From Solirubrobacter pauli (GTDB taxonomy: Bacteria > Actinomycetota > Thermoleophilia > Solirubrobacterales > Solirubrobacteraceae), in assembly GCF_003633755.1 (NCBI RefSeq), contig NZ_RBIL01000001.1:2465426-2529425 (forward strand): a DNA stretch of 64,000 bases. Reading direction: 5' to 3'. Shown piece after piece: positions 18,132-26,398 of this stretch (positions are counted from its first letter, which is position 1; each line of letters starts with the position of its first letter). A program made the position numbers and the translations under genes. The notes beneath the pieces were generated by a model, which was not told the DNA's origin, did not search any database, and worked only from the letters and a program-made list of their open reading frames with translations.

Positions 18132-19402
18132 CCGGCCAGCCGGCGGACCTCGGCGGCCTCGCCGGCCTCCGACGTCACGTCTTCTTCGAGGCCGAAGAGC
18201 TCACGCAGCAGCTGCAGCCGCGCGTGGCGATGGTCGCCGTCGAGCGCCTTCACGCGCTCGGTCGGCTCGTGCAGCAGCCGCTTGACGACGGAGCGCGCCA
18301 GCGCTTCCACGCGCGCGGCGTCGCGCTCGCTCAGCGACTCCCAGCGCCCGGCGTTCGCCGCCAGCAGCTCGGACACCACGTCGTCGCCGCGCATGCGCAG
18401 CGCCGCCAGGGTGGGCATCACCTCGAGCCGTCCGAGCCAGCCCGCGAACGTCTGGATCTCCTCCTCGACGATCGCCTCCGCCCGCACGGCCTCGGCGCGG
18501 CGCACGCTCAGGTGCCCGCGCACGGCACGCTGCAGCGCGTCCATGTCCATCAGGGTCACGCCCTCGACGCCGGCGCACGCCGGGTCGATGTCGCGCGGCA
18601 CGGCCAGGTCGATGATCAGCAGCGGCTTGCCACCGCGCACCGCCTCGAGCTCCTCGGGGCCGATGATCGCGTGCGGCGAGGCGGTCGAGGAGACCACGAC
18701 GTCCGCGTGCTCGAGCTCGTCGGGCAGCTGGTCGAACGAGCCGGATGCGCCGCCGAAGCGCTGTGCGAGCGCGATCGCGCGGTCCCGGTGGCGGTTGGCG
18801 ACGAACATCGTCGACACGCCGTGCGCGTGGAACGCCCGCGCGACCTGCTCGGACGTCTCGCCCGCGCCGACGATCACGACGTGCCGCGAGGCCAGCTCGC
18901 CGATCAGCGCCCGCGCGGCGTCGACGGCCACGCTCGCGACGGACGCGTGCCCCTCCGAGATCGCGGTCTCCGTGCGCACGCGCTTGCCGGTCGCCAGCGC
19001 GGCCCGGAACAGCTGGTTCGTCAGTGGCCCCGTGGTGCGTGCCGCGAGCGCCCGCTCGTAGGCGCGCTTGACCTGGCCCTGGATCTCGGCCTCGCCGACG
19101 ACCATCGAGTCCAGGCCGCTGACGACGCGGTACAGGTGGCGCGCGGCGTCGCAGTTGCGTGACGAGTAGAGCTCGACGTCCGCGCGGGCGCGCAGCACGC
19201 GCTCGGCCTGCTCAGGCGCCTCGCCGACGATGTACAGCTCGGTGCGGTTGCACGTGGAGACGGCGACCGCCTCGGTGACGCCGTCCAGCGCCATCAACTC
19301 GTGCAGGAACGGCTCGACCTGGCCGTCCAGCAGCGCCAGCCGCTCGCGCACGGCAAGATCCGCCGTCTTGTGCGAGGCGCCCAGCGCCAGCAGCTCGCTC
19401 AC
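18128..19402 (-). CDS. hemA: Glutamyl-tRNA reductase
   Basis: A 424-residue GluTR of ordinary length. The nucleophile is Cys51 in VSTCNRTELY; GLDSMVVGEAEIQGQVK and the NADPH site VIVGAGETSEQVA follow, with a C-terminal dimerisation helix region. It reduces Glu-tRNA to glutamate-1-semialdehyde, the first committed step of C5-pathway tetrapyrrole synthesis. It overlaps the upstream ccmD-like gene by four bases, so heme synthesis and heme delivery to cytochrome c are transcribed together. Confidence 0.97.
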   Translation of the reverse strand: MSELLALGASHKTADLAVRERLALLDGQVEPFLHELMALDGVTEAVAVSTCNRTELYIVGEAPEQAERVLRARADVELYSSRNCDAARHLYRVVSGLDSMVVGEAEIQGQVKRAYERALAARTTGPLTNQLFRAALATGKRVRTETAISEGHASVASVAVDAARALIGELASRHVVIVGAGETSEQVARAFHAHGVSTMFVANRHRDRAIALAQRFGGASGSFDQLPDELEHADVVVSSTASPHAIIGPEELEAVRGGKPLLIIDLAVPRDIDPACAGVEGVTLMDMDALQRAVRGHLSVRRAEAVRAEAIVEEEIQTFAGWLGRLEVMPTLAALRMRGDDVVSELLAANAGRWESLSERDAARVEALARSVVKRLLHEPTERVKALDGDHRHARLQLLRELFGLEEDVTSEAGEAAEVRRLAG

Positions 19403-19593
19403 CGGGCGACGGTCTCCCGCTCGTCCTCGGCCGCGGCGCGCTGCTCGAGCAGCTCGGCGATCTCGCCCAGGTCCCGCTCCACGCGCGCGAGGCGCCCGGC
19501 CATGATCGCGACGTAGATCAGCACGAGGGCGAGGAAGACGAGGTAGGCGGCGGCGACGTACTTGCCGGCTTCGTCGAGAGGGAGAGCAGGCAT
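19399..19593 (-). CDS. Small membrane protein, CcmD-like
   Basis: A 64-residue protein: short N-terminus, one membrane helix (KYVAAAYLVFLALVLIYVAI), then a charged amphipathic cytoplasmic tail (RLARVERDLGEIAELLEQRA). Size, topology and position immediately after ccmC match CcmD, which stabilises CcmABC and helps release heme-loaded CcmE. The ATG lies one base after the ccmC stop. Sequence identity to known CcmD is not expected to be high, so the call rests on topology and place; a longer reading from 19641 would overlap ccmC and is unlikely. Confidence 0.78.
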   Translation of the reverse strand: MPALPLDEAGKYVAAAYLVFLALVLIYVAIMAGRLARVERDLGEIAELLEQRAAAEDERETVAR

Positions 19594-19594
19594 G

Positions 19595-20335
19595 TCAGAG
19601 CGTGGGCGCCGCCGACCGGCGCGGGTTCGGGGTCCAGGCATCCTCGCCGTCGGCGAGGCGGCGCTTGAGCGCGCGCAGGCGGAAGGTCGCGTGCTTGGAC
19701 GCGAGCTCGTACTTCCACAGGGTGATGAACAGGGCGGCCATGGCGATCAGCGAGACGAGGAACGTCAGGCGCATGTCGCCGGGCATCGAGCCGCCGGTGG
19801 TCGACAGCACGCGCGGGTGCACGAGCGACTCGGCCATCCGCACGGCCATGAAGTTCAACGGCACGAACGCGCCCGCGATGATCGCGAACACCGCCGCGTA
19901 GCGCGCCTGGCGCTCCGGGTCCTCGATCGAGAACCGCAGCGGCTGGTAGCAGGCGTACAGCAGGAAGACGATCAGGAAGCTCACCAGGGTCGGCTCGTCC
20001 CAGGTCCACCACACGCCCCAGCTGCCGCGCGCCCAGATCGAGCCCGTGATCAGCGCGCCGACCGCGAGGATCAGCGACAGGTGGATCGCGACGTAGGACC
20101 GCAGGTCGTGCAGACGGTCACCCGTGCGCAGGTACCGGATCCCGTACACGCCACCGGCCACGAAGCCGAACAACGCGACGATCGCCAGCGGCACGTGCAG
20201 ATAGAAGATCTTCTGGATGAAGCCCTGGTCCGCGTCGTTGGGCGCGTAGAAGGCCACCATGGCGAAGGCCCCCACGAGCAGGGCGACCGTAATGAGCGAG
20301 AGGGTCTTCAGCCCCCGGCCGAACACAGCGTTCAT
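19595..20335 (-). CDS. ccmC: Heme exporter CcmC / cytochrome c assembly membrane protein
   Basis: A 246-residue protein with six predicted membrane helices. The tryptophan-rich heme-handling motif of the family is RGSWGVWWTWDEP, and histidines at KIFYLHVPLA and SLVHPRVLS sit in the positions of the axial ligands. CcmC presents heme to CcmE outside the membrane. It overlaps ccmB by four bases. CcmE, CcmF and CcmH are not in the window, so the remaining maturation genes are elsewhere. Confidence 0.95.
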   Translation of the reverse strand: MNAVFGRGLKTLSLITVALLVGAFAMVAFYAPNDADQGFIQKIFYLHVPLAIVALFGFVAGGVYGIRYLRTGDRLHDLRSYVAIHLSLILAVGALITGSIWARGSWGVWWTWDEPTLVSFLIVFLLYACYQPLRFSIEDPERQARYAAVFAIIAGAFVPLNFMAVRMAESLVHPRVLSTTGGSMPGDMRLTFLVSLIAMAALFITLWKYELASKHATFRLRALKRRLADGEDAWTPNPRRSAAPTL

Positions 20336-21006
20336 TCCTCCAGCAGGAAGTCGAAGATCGCGTAGGCGAGCAGCCCGAACACGAGATCATAGAGGCCCAG
20401 GATCGCCAACCACCGCGCCTCGAGCGCCCCGGCGCCGCCCTCTGTCAGCAACGGCGCACACGCGCGCGCCGCCGCGATCACCAGCGGCACGCTCAGCGGC
20501 AGCGCCAGCAGCGGCACCAGGAGGTCCCGCGCGCGGGTCTGGATCGCAAGCGCGGCGACGAGCGTGCCGATGACCGCGATCCCCGCGTTGGCCAGCGCCA
20601 GGACGACCGCGAGCTCGGGCAGTGGTCCCCACGGTGACGGTCCGAGCAGCAGGATCGCGAACGCGGCGAGCACGAACACCTCGACCACGCTCAGGAACAG
20701 GAACAGCAGGATGGCCTTGGCGACCAGCATCGACGTGCGGTCGACCGGCGCGAGCAGGAAGCCGTCGAAGCCGCCCTCCTCGCGCTCGGACACGAACAGC
20801 CGGTTGATGCCGAGCACGGCGGCGAACAGCAGCGTCACCCACAGGATCCCGGAGGCGAGGTTGCCGGACACCTCGCGCTCGTCCAGCGCGAAGTGGAAGA
20901 GCACGAACGTCCCGATCGAGAACAGCACCATCGCCGGGACCGCCTCCGGCGTACGGCGCTGGAGCAGCAGGTCCTTGCGGATGAGCGCGCCGACCGCGCT
21001 ACGCAT
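20332..21006 (-). CDS. ccmB: Heme exporter protein CcmB
   Basis: A 224-residue membrane protein with about six hydrophobic helices and the CcmB pattern of LIRKDLLLQRRTPEAV at the cytoplasmic start and FVSEREEGGFDGFLLAPVDR between helices 2 and 3. With CcmA it forms the ABC-type unit that uses ATP to release holo-CcmE. It overlaps ccmA by eight bases and ccmC by four. Confidence 0.94.
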   Translation of the reverse strand: MRSAVGALIRKDLLLQRRTPEAVPAMVLFSIGTFVLFHFALDEREVSGNLASGILWVTLLFAAVLGINRLFVSEREEGGFDGFLLAPVDRTSMLVAKAILLFLFLSVVEVFVLAAFAILLLGPSPWGPLPELAVVLALANAGIAVIGTLVAALAIQTRARDLLVPLLALPLSVPLVIAAARACAPLLTEGGAGALEARWLAILGLYDLVFGLLAYAIFDFLLEE

Positions 21007-21652
21007 ACAGCGCCCGCACGTCGTCCGTGGTGACGTCGCGCTCGCAGAAGGCCACGCGCCCGTCGCGCAGCCCCAGCGTCAGGTCGCCGCGGAACGTCGG
21101 GTCGTGCGAGATCACCACGCGGGTGCCACCGCTGATGAGCGGCTCGACGAGCGCGGCCGCGCCGGGATCGAGGCCGGCGAGCGGCTCGTCGAGCAGGAGC
21201 AGCTCCGGCGCGTGGAGCACGGCGCGGGCGACCGCGGTCCGCTGGATCATCCCGCGCGAGAAGGTGTGCACGGGGTCGTCGGCGCGGCGGGCGAGGCCGA
21301 CGGCCTCGAGTAGCTCGTCGATCCGGGTGAACGGCACCTTGTGCAGCCGCGCGTGGAACTCGAGGTTCTCGCGCGCGGTCAGGTCGCGGTAGAGCAGCGG
21401 GTCGTGGCCGAGGAAGCCGATCTTCCCGCGCACCGCCCAGCCCTCCTTCGGGAGGGGGTGGCCGAGGACGCGCGCCTCGCCGCGGTGCGGGCGCAGCAGG
21501 GAGGCCAGGATGCGCAGCAGCGTCGTCTTGCCCGCGCCGTTGGCGCCGAACACCGCCAGCGTCTCGCCCTCTTCGACCGCCAGGGTCACGCCCGCGAGCG
21601 CGACCCGTTCCCCGTAGGCGCGGCCGACGTCAGCCAGCTCGATCGCTCTCAT
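20999..21652 (-). CDS. ccmA: Heme ABC exporter ATP-binding protein CcmA
   Basis: A 217-residue ABC ATPase. Walker A GANGAGKTT, Q-loop LGHDPLLYRDLT, signature TFSRGMIQR (a variant of LSxGQ, as usual for CcmA), Walker B LLLLDEPLAGLD and switch VISHDPTF are all present. It energises the CcmABCD complex. The gene overlaps the end of the mogA-like gene by 23 bases. Confidence 0.95.
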   Translation of the reverse strand: MRAIELADVGRAYGERVALAGVTLAVEEGETLAVFGANGAGKTTLLRILASLLRPHRGEARVLGHPLPKEGWAVRGKIGFLGHDPLLYRDLTARENLEFHARLHKVPFTRIDELLEAVGLARRADDPVHTFSRGMIQRTAVARAVLHAPELLLLDEPLAGLDPGAAALVEPLISGGTRVVISHDPTFRGDLTLGLRDGRVAFCERDVTTDDVRALYA

Positions 21653-22124
21653 GGTGCGACGAATCCCCGCGCAGGGTGCGCACCACGTGCTTGAGCGTCG
21701 GCGCCAGCACCGGGAAGAGCTGCTCGATCGACTTCGGCGAGCCCGGGAAGTTCACGATCAGCGTGCGGCCGGCGATCCCGGACACGCCGCGCGTGAGGAT
21801 CCCGTGCGGCGTGTGCTTGAGGCCCTCGGCGCGCATCGTCTCGGCGAACCCGGGCGCTTCGCGCTGGATCACCGAGCGGGTCGCCTCGGGCGTGATGTCG
21901 TTGGGCGTCAGGCCGGTGCCGCCCGTGGTGAAGATCAGATCGCAGCCGGCCGCGACGAAGTGGTGCAGCCGATCCTCGATCAGCGCGAAGTCGTCGGGCA
22001 CGACCTCCATGCCCACGACCTCGCAGCCCGCCTCCTCGGCGGCGGCGGCGAGCTTGGGCCCGGAGAGGTCCTCGGCCTCACGACGTGAGACCCGCGTGGA
22101 CACGGTAAGGATCGCGGCGCGGAT
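21630..22124 (-). CDS. Molybdenum cofactor biosynthesis protein, MogA/MoaB type
   Basis: A MogA/MoaB-domain protein of about 160 residues. It has IFTTGGTGLTPNDITPEAT (molybdopterin-binding) and NFPGSPKSIEQLFP near the end. MogA adenylylates molybdopterin before molybdenum insertion. The start is odd: alignment to the family expects the protein to begin at RAAILTVSTR, but no ATG, GTG or TTG lies there. The codon in the right place is ATC (22122-22124), 11 bases after the siroheme gene stop; the first standard start, GTG at 22101-22103, removes the first beta strand. I give the longer form. No other molybdenum genes are near. Confidence 0.82.
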   Translation of the reverse strand: MRAAILTVSTRVSRREAEDLSGPKLAAAAEEAGCEVVGMEVVPDDFALIEDRLHHFVAAGCDLIFTTGGTGLTPNDITPEATRSVIQREAPGFAETMRAEGLKHTPHGILTRGVSGIAGRTLIVNFPGSPKSIEQLFPVLAPTLKHVVRTLRGDSSHHESDRAG

Positions 22125-22135
22125 GGTGAGGAACC

Positions 22136-22879
22136 CTACGCGGTGGTGGGCTCGTGCGCGCGCTGGGCGGCGGCGATGATCTCGAGCACGGCGCGCTCGT
22201 CCCCGGCGCGCAGCCGCTCGATCGGGTCGGGATCGCCGTTGACGATGTCCTCGAAGAACGCCTTGCGGTCCTGGTACGTCGGCAGCGTGCCCTTCGCCCA
22301 GCCGCGGACGTCGTTGAGCATGACCGCCAGGCGGGCGTACTCGGGACCGTAGGTCTCGGCGATCTGCGCCTTCATCCGCTTGGCGAGCGCGGGGGACGCG
22401 CCGGCGGTCGAGATCGCGATGGCCAGCGGGCCGGTGCGCACGATCGCGGGCAGGATGAAGTTGCACAGCGGCGGCACGTCGACGACGTTGACGAGCATCG
22501 CGCGCTCCTCGGCGTCGTTGTAGACGCCGATGTTCACGTCGGTGTCGTTCGTGGCGGCGATCGCCATGAACGTCCCTTCGAGGTCCCCGCGCTCGTACCG
22601 GCGGCGGATCCACTCGATCGAGCCTTCCTCCGCGAGCTTCTCGAGGGCGGGCTCCACCTCGGGGGCGATCAGCACGACCCGGCCGTCACAGGCCAGCAGG
22701 CCCTCGACCTTCTCGAGCCCGATCTCCCCACCGCCGACGACGACGCAGCGCCGTCCGGTCAGCTTGAGGCAGGCGATGTAGAACGGCGTGTCGAGCATGT
22801 CCCGCACGCAGGTCTGGTCGCAGATCCCGCGGCGGTACTGGCAGACGCACTCTTTGCCGGCATAGGCCTGAGCTGGCAT
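22136..22879 (-). CDS. Precorrin-2 dehydrogenase / sirohydrochlorin ferrochelatase-like protein, Cys-rich N-terminus
   Basis: About 247 residues, MET8/CysG N-terminal family. The NAD site is [17 protein letters not shown], followed by [10 protein letters not shown] and [16 protein letters not shown], and the SAM-synthase-like [11 protein letters not shown]. It oxidises precorrin-2 to sirohydrochlorin and may insert iron; CobA in the same operon makes its substrate. Unusually, ~28 residues precede the domain and hold four cysteines ([15 protein letters not shown]), which might bind a metal or an Fe-S cluster. Starts are ATG 22879 or GTG 22891; an internal ATG at 22798 would remove the cysteines. 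It is the first gene of the eleven-gene operon. Confidence 0.88.
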   Translation of the reverse strand: MPAQAYAGKECVCQYRRGICDQTCVRDMLDTPFYIACLKLTGRRCVVVGGGEIGLEKVEGLLACDGRVVLIAPEVEPALEKLAEEGSIEWIRRRYERGDLEGTFMAIAATNDTDVNIGVYNDAEERAMLVNVVDVPPLCNFILPAIVRTGPLAIAISTAGASPALAKRMKAQIAETYGPEYARLAVMLNDVRGWAKGTLPTYQDRKAFFEDIVNGDPDPIERLRAGDERAVLEIIAAAQRAHEPTTA

Positions 22880-22889
22880 AGGGGTATTC

Positions 22890-22899
22890 ACCGTACTAA
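22890..22899. promoter_or_regulatory. Overlapping divergent -10 elements (tetrapyrrole operon / MpaB gene)
   Basis: ACCGTACTAA reads TACGGT toward the reverse operon (ten bases before its ATG) and TACTAA toward the MpaB gene (five bases before its ATG). Only 25 bases separate the two start codons, so both mRNAs must be nearly or fully leaderless if these starts are right. Confidence 0.5.
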
Positions 22900-22904
22900 C
22901 TCGT

Positions 22905-23657
22905 ATGCAGCGCTACTTCGATCATCACTCGCTCCTACGGGAGGTGGTGAGCCATCGGCTCACCGCGTTGTCCGGCCCGCGGGCGTTGCTCGTCATGGCG
23001 GCGCACCCGGTCGCGTTCGCGGGCTTCTTCGCCCACACCGGCGCCCTCGACGACCCGTACGGCCGCCTGCGCCGCACCGGCCGCGTGATGGACGCCGTCG
23101 CGTTCGGCACCCGCGCCGAGGCCGAGCGCATGACCGCGCCGGTCCGCCGCGCGCACTCCCGGGTGCGCGGCGTGCTGTCGGCCGACGCCGGGCGCTTCCC
23201 GGCGGGCACGCCCTACCGCGGCGACGATCCCGAGCTGCTGCTGTGGATCCTCGCGGCCCTGGCCGAGTCGGCGATGCTCGTCTTCCCCCGCGCGGTGCGG
23301 ACCTTGTCCCGCGAGGAGCTCAACGAGCTGTGGCTCGACTACCGCGAGGTCGGCCGGATGTTCGCCCTCGCCGGGGACGAGATGCCGCCGGACATCGACG
23401 CCTTCGAGCGCTACATGGCCGACATGTACGCCAGCGGCGACCTGTGCGTGACCGACGCCGCCCGCGAGCTGGCGATCGACATCGTGCTCAAGCCGCCGGT
23501 GCCCGTGAAGTTCCTGGCGGTGCGCGAGCTCGTCAACCAGGTGACGGTGGGGTTGGTGCCCGCCGGCCTGCGGCGGCAGTACGGGTTCAAGTGGGACCCG
23601 GTCCGTGGCGCGGCGCTGGTCGGCGCGGCGCAGGTGCTTCGCCGGTTGCCTGTCTGA
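22905..23657 (+). CDS. MpaB-type oxygenase domain protein (DUF2236)
   Basis: A 250-residue protein of the ER-bound oxygenase mpaB / latex-clearing family. Family features: [16 protein letters not shown] with a likely heme-ligating histidine, [17 protein letters not shown], and the [10 protein letters not shown] helix with the DUF2236 Arg/Glu pattern. Related proteins are b-type heme oxygenases that cleave carbon-carbon bonds (Lcp rubber oxygenase) or act on terpenoid side chains. There is no signal peptide, so it acts inside the cell; the substrate is unknown. It shares a 25-base divergent promoter with the heme/siroheme operon, which fits a hemoprotein, though that is inference. Confidence 0.9.
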   Translation: MQRYFDHHSLLREVVSHRLTALSGPRALLVMAAHPVAFAGFFAHTGALDDPYGRLRRTGRVMDAVAFGTRAEAERMTAPVRRAHSRVRGVLSADAGRFPAGTPYRGDDPELLLWILAALAESAMLVFPRAVRTLSREELNELWLDYREVGRMFALAGDEMPPDIDAFERYMADMYASGDLCVTDAARELAIDIVLKPPVPVKFLAVRELVNQVTVGLVPAGLRRQYGFKWDPVRGAALVGAAQVLRRLPV

Positions 23658-23744
23658 CGGCAACGGCGACGGCGGATCACCACGACCGTATTACGAGGGA
23701 CCCCCGCGAAGCCAGGTCTGCTCGCCGTTCACCCGGCTCCATGG

Positions 23745-23761
23745 TACGTTGTCCGGACCAA
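23745..23761 (+). promoter_or_regulatory. -10 element with overlapping FadR/GntR-type operator
   Basis: TACGTT (23745-23750) overlaps the imperfect palindrome TTGTCCGGACCAA (23749-23761), which has the TnGT...ACnA half-sites typical of FCD-domain GntR operators, here with a four-base centre. It lies 13 bases before the GTG of the regulator gene, so autoregulation is likely. Confidence 0.5.
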
Positions 23762-23773
23762 TCCGAATCTCAC

Positions 23774-24457
23774 GTGTCCCTAGAACAGACCACATTCCGC
23801 CCGCTCCAACGCTACGAGCAGATCGCCGAGCGCCTCGCGGCCGACATCCGCTCGGGCCTGCTCGCCCCCGGGAGCCGGCTGCCGTCGGAGCGCGAGCTCG
23901 CGCGCACGCTGGAGGTGAGCCGCGCGTCGGTCAGGGAAGCGCTCGCCGCGCTGCAGCTGCAAGGCGTCGTGGAGACGCGCAAGGGCGCCGGGACGTTCGT
24001 CACGGCGCGGCCGCCCGCGCCCGAGGAGCCGGCCCACGACGCGAGCCCGAGCGCCGTGCTCGAGGCGCGGGCGCAGCTGGAGCCGTGCGTCGCGCGGCTG
24101 GCGGCGGCGCGGGGGCAGCGTGACGAGGCCGCGGAGAACCTGCTCGCCGCGATGGAGGCCGAGCCGGTGGACATCGCCACCTGGAACACGTCGGACCGGT
24201 TGTTCCACCGGCAGCTCGCGGCGATGACTCAGAACCCGGTGCTGCTGGCGTTCGCCGACCATGTGGCCGGGCTGATGGACCAGCCGCTGTGGCAGCGGTT
24301 GCGGGACGACTCGATCGCCGTCGCGGGGCGCACGCGCATCCACGTGGCCGAGCACCGGATGATCTACGAGGCCATCGTCGCCGGCGACGCCGAGGCCGCC
24401 GCCTTCTACTCCCTGCAGCACATCAACCGCGTCCGCGCCTATATGGAGCTCAGCTAA
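23774..24457 (+). CDS. FadR-type (GntR family, FCD domain) transcriptional regulator
   Basis: A 227-residue regulator starting at GTG. The winged helix occupies residues ~10-80: YEQIAERLAADIRSGLLAPG, LPSERELARTLEVSRASVREAL and GVVETRKGAGTFV. The C-terminal FCD domain (residues ~90-227) holds the metal-binding histidines in LFHRQLAAM, HVAEHRMIYEAI and LQHINRVRA. Such proteins bind small organic acids. It is three bases upstream of the DapA-family gene and followed by the 4-hydroxyproline epimerase gene, so it probably controls hydroxyproline catabolism, with a pathway intermediate as effector. A candidate operator lies just before its start. Confidence 0.92.
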   Translation: MSLEQTTFRPLQRYEQIAERLAADIRSGLLAPGSRLPSERELARTLEVSRASVREALAALQLQGVVETRKGAGTFVTARPPAPEEPAHDASPSAVLEARAQLEPCVARLAAARGQRDEAAENLLAAMEAEPVDIATWNTSDRLFHRQLAAMTQNPVLLAFADHVAGLMDQPLWQRLRDDSIAVAGRTRIHVAEHRMIYEAIVAGDAEAAAFYSLQHINRVRAYMELS

Positions 24458-24460
24458 GCC

Positions 24461-25348
24461 ATGGCTCGTTTCGAAGGCATCATCCCCGCACTGACCACGC
24501 CGTTCACGGCTGACGACGAGATCGACGTCGCGGCGCTCAAGGAGAACGTGGAGGCGCTGATCGACGCGGGCGTCCACGGGTTCGTGGCCACCGGCACGAT
24601 GGGCGAGGCGGGCAGCCTCACGCGCGAGGAACGGACGCTGGTCGTGCGCAGCGTGGTCGAGGCGGCCGCGGGCCGGGTGCCGGTCACGGTCGGCGTGTCC
24701 TCCGGCAGCGCGCGCCAGTCGCTCGAGTACGCCGCCGACGGCAAGGCGGCGGGCGCGCAGTACGTGATGTCGCTGCCGCCGCTCGGGTACCGCGCGGACG
24801 AGGACGAGGTCGTCGCCTTCTACGCCGAGCTCGCGACCTGCGGGCTGCCGGTGATGGCGTACAACAACCCCGAGGCGTCGGGTGTGGACCTGCCCGCGAG
24901 CACGGTCGCGCGCATCTACGCCGAGGTCGAAGGCGTGGTGGCCGTCAAGGAGTGCTCGGGCGACACGCGGCGGATCCCGGCGCTGCTGCACCTGGAGGGC
25001 GACCTCGAGGTGATCGTCGGCGGCGACGACTGGGCGCTGGAGGGCTTCGCGGCCGGCGCGCCGGCCTGGATCACGGGCGCCGGCGTGCTCGCCCCGCGCG
25101 AGTGCGTGGAGCTCTACGACGCGGTTCGCAACAATGACCTGGCGACGGCGCGCGAGGTGTACCGCCGGCTGCTCCCGGTCGCACGCTTCGACATGACCTC
25201 CAAGCTCGTCCAGTTCTTCAAGGCCGGCCAGGACGCCGTCGGTCTGACCGGCGGCCCGACGCGCGCGCCCCGGCTGCCGCTCAAGCCGCACGAGGTGGAG
25301 GCGCTCGACGCCGCCCTCGCCATCCTGCGCGAGCCGGTGGCGGCGTAG
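24461..25348 (+). CDS. DapA-family lyase, probable 1-pyrroline-4-hydroxy-2-carboxylate deaminase
   Basis: A 295-residue DHDPS/NAL superfamily TIM barrel. The Schiff-base lysine is Lys163 in VAVKECSGD and the proton-relay tyrosine Tyr134 in MAYNNPEASG; the carboxylate-binding loop is ATGTMGEAGSL. True lysine-pathway DapA enzymes carry GTTGE at that loop, so this is a catabolic paralogue. Next to a 4-hydroxyproline epimerase and a heteromeric D-hydroxyproline dehydrogenase, the expected reaction is deamination and dehydration of 1-pyrroline-4-hydroxy-2-carboxylate to 2-oxoglutarate semialdehyde (LhpC-like). The family also includes sugar-acid aldolases and dehydratases, so the assignment depends on context. 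Confidence 0.85.
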   Translation: MARFEGIIPALTTPFTADDEIDVAALKENVEALIDAGVHGFVATGTMGEAGSLTREERTLVVRSVVEAAAGRVPVTVGVSSGSARQSLEYAADGKAAGAQYVMSLPPLGYRADEDEVVAFYAELATCGLPVMAYNNPEASGVDLPASTVARIYAEVEGVVAVKECSGDTRRIPALLHLEGDLEVIVGGDDWALEGFAAGAPAWITGAGVLAPRECVELYDAVRNNDLATAREVYRRLLPVARFDMTSKLVQFFKAGQDAVGLTGGPTRAPRLPLKPHEVEALDAALAILREPVAA

Positions 25349-25351
25349 GCC

Positions 25352-26353
25352 ATGCGCGCCGCTCGCTACTTCGCCGCGGTCGACTCCCACACGGAGGGGA
25401 TGCCGACCCGTGTCATCACGGGCGGCATCGGCCCGATCCCCGGCGCGACGATGCTCGAGCGCAAGCTCCACTTCGAGGCGCACCTGGACGAGCTGCGCCA
25501 GTTGCTGATGCGCGAGCCGCGCGGCCACGGCGCGATGTCCGGCGCGATCCTGCAGCCGCCCGCGCGCCCGGACGCCGACTGGGGCGTGATCTACATCGAG
25601 GTCTCCGGCCTGCTGCCGATGTGCGGCCACGGCACGATCGGGGTCGCGACCGTGCTCGTGGAGACCGGCATGGTGACCGTCACCGAGCCGGAGACGGTGA
25701 TCCGGCTCGACGTCCCCGCCGGCCTCGTCGAGGCGCGCGTCCAGGTGGAGAACGGCCGGGCGAAGGCGGTCACGATCCGCAACGTCGCCTCGTTCCTGCA
25801 CGAGACCGACCGCACCGTCGAGGTGCCCGGCCTCGGCACGGTCACGTACGACATGGCGTACGGCGGCAACTTCTACGCGCTCACGCCCGCGGCCGACGCC
25901 GGCCTCGTCGTCGACCCCGCGCGCAGCCAGGACCTGATCGAAGCCGGCCTCGCCACGATGGCCGCGATCAACGAGCAGGCCCGCCCGGTGCACCCGGAGG
26001 ACCCGCGGATCGGCGGCTGCCGCCACGTCGTCTTCCACGAGCCCGGCCGCGACGGGGCCGACGCGGTCGCCGCCACGAGCATCCACCCCGGCTGGCTGGA
26101 CCGCTCGCCGTGCGGCACCGGCACGAGCGCCCGGCTCGCCCAGCTCCACGCGAAGGGCGAGCTAGCCACGAACGAGCCGTTCGTGAACCAGTCCGTGATC
26201 GGCACGCGCTTCACCGGACGCGTCGTCGAGGAGACGACCGTGGCCGGCAGGCCCGCGATCATCCCCGAGATCACCGGCCGCGCCTGGGTCACGGGCATGG
26301 GGCAGTACCTGCTGGACGCCGAAGACCCGTTCCCCGCCGGGTTCGCCCTCTGA
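25352..26353 (+). CDS. 4-hydroxyproline 2-epimerase (proline racemase family)
   Basis: A 333-residue member of the proline racemase superfamily, three bases after the previous stop. Both acid/base cysteines are present: Cys91 in PMCGHGTIG and Cys254 in DRSPCGTGTSAR, which separates it from the trans-3-hydroxyproline dehydratases that carry Thr in place of one Cys. It would convert trans-4-hydroxy-L-proline to cis-4-hydroxy-D-proline by deprotonation at C2, the first step of bacterial hydroxyproline breakdown. Neighbours fit: a FadR regulator and a DapA-family deaminase upstream, D-amino acid oxidoreductase subunits at 40-45 kb. Proline racemase activity is the main alternative. Confidence 0.9.
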   Translation: MRAARYFAAVDSHTEGMPTRVITGGIGPIPGATMLERKLHFEAHLDELRQLLMREPRGHGAMSGAILQPPARPDADWGVIYIEVSGLLPMCGHGTIGVATVLVETGMVTVTEPETVIRLDVPAGLVEARVQVENGRAKAVTIRNVASFLHETDRTVEVPGLGTVTYDMAYGGNFYALTPAADAGLVVDPARSQDLIEAGLATMAAINEQARPVHPEDPRIGGCRHVVFHEPGRDGADAVAATSIHPGWLDRSPCGTGTSARLAQLHAKGELATNEPFVNQSVIGTRFTGRVVEETTVAGRPAIIPEITGRAWVTGMGQYLLDAEDPFPAGFAL

Positions 26354-26361
26354 AAGTGGCC

Positions 26362-26397
26362 GTTCGGGGAACCCCCGGGCGCGGTACGGTTCCCGGG
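26362..26397 (+). promoter_or_regulatory. Inverted repeats over the pucR-like promoter
   Basis: GTTC-ggg-GAAC (26362-26372) followed by a GGGAACC / GGTTCCC pair (26367-26373 and 26388-26394). A -10-like TACGGT (26385-26390) lies eight bases before the ATG and overlaps the right arm. The layout suits autoregulation of a leaderless transcript. Confidence 0.4.
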
Positions 26398-26398
26398 T

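Noticed and set aside
15310-18285. A 991-codon plus-strand open frame over the SAM hydrolase, cobA-hemD and hemC genes
   Set aside because: Composition is Arg/His/Asp-rich without structure, typical of the antisense frame of GC-rich genes; the opposite strand has strong motifs.
24461-25348. Calling the DapA-family gene 4-hydroxy-tetrahydrodipicolinate synthase
   Set aside because: The loop reads ATGTMGE rather than GTTGE, and the neighbours are hydroxyproline rather than lysine genes, so a catabolic lyase is more likely.
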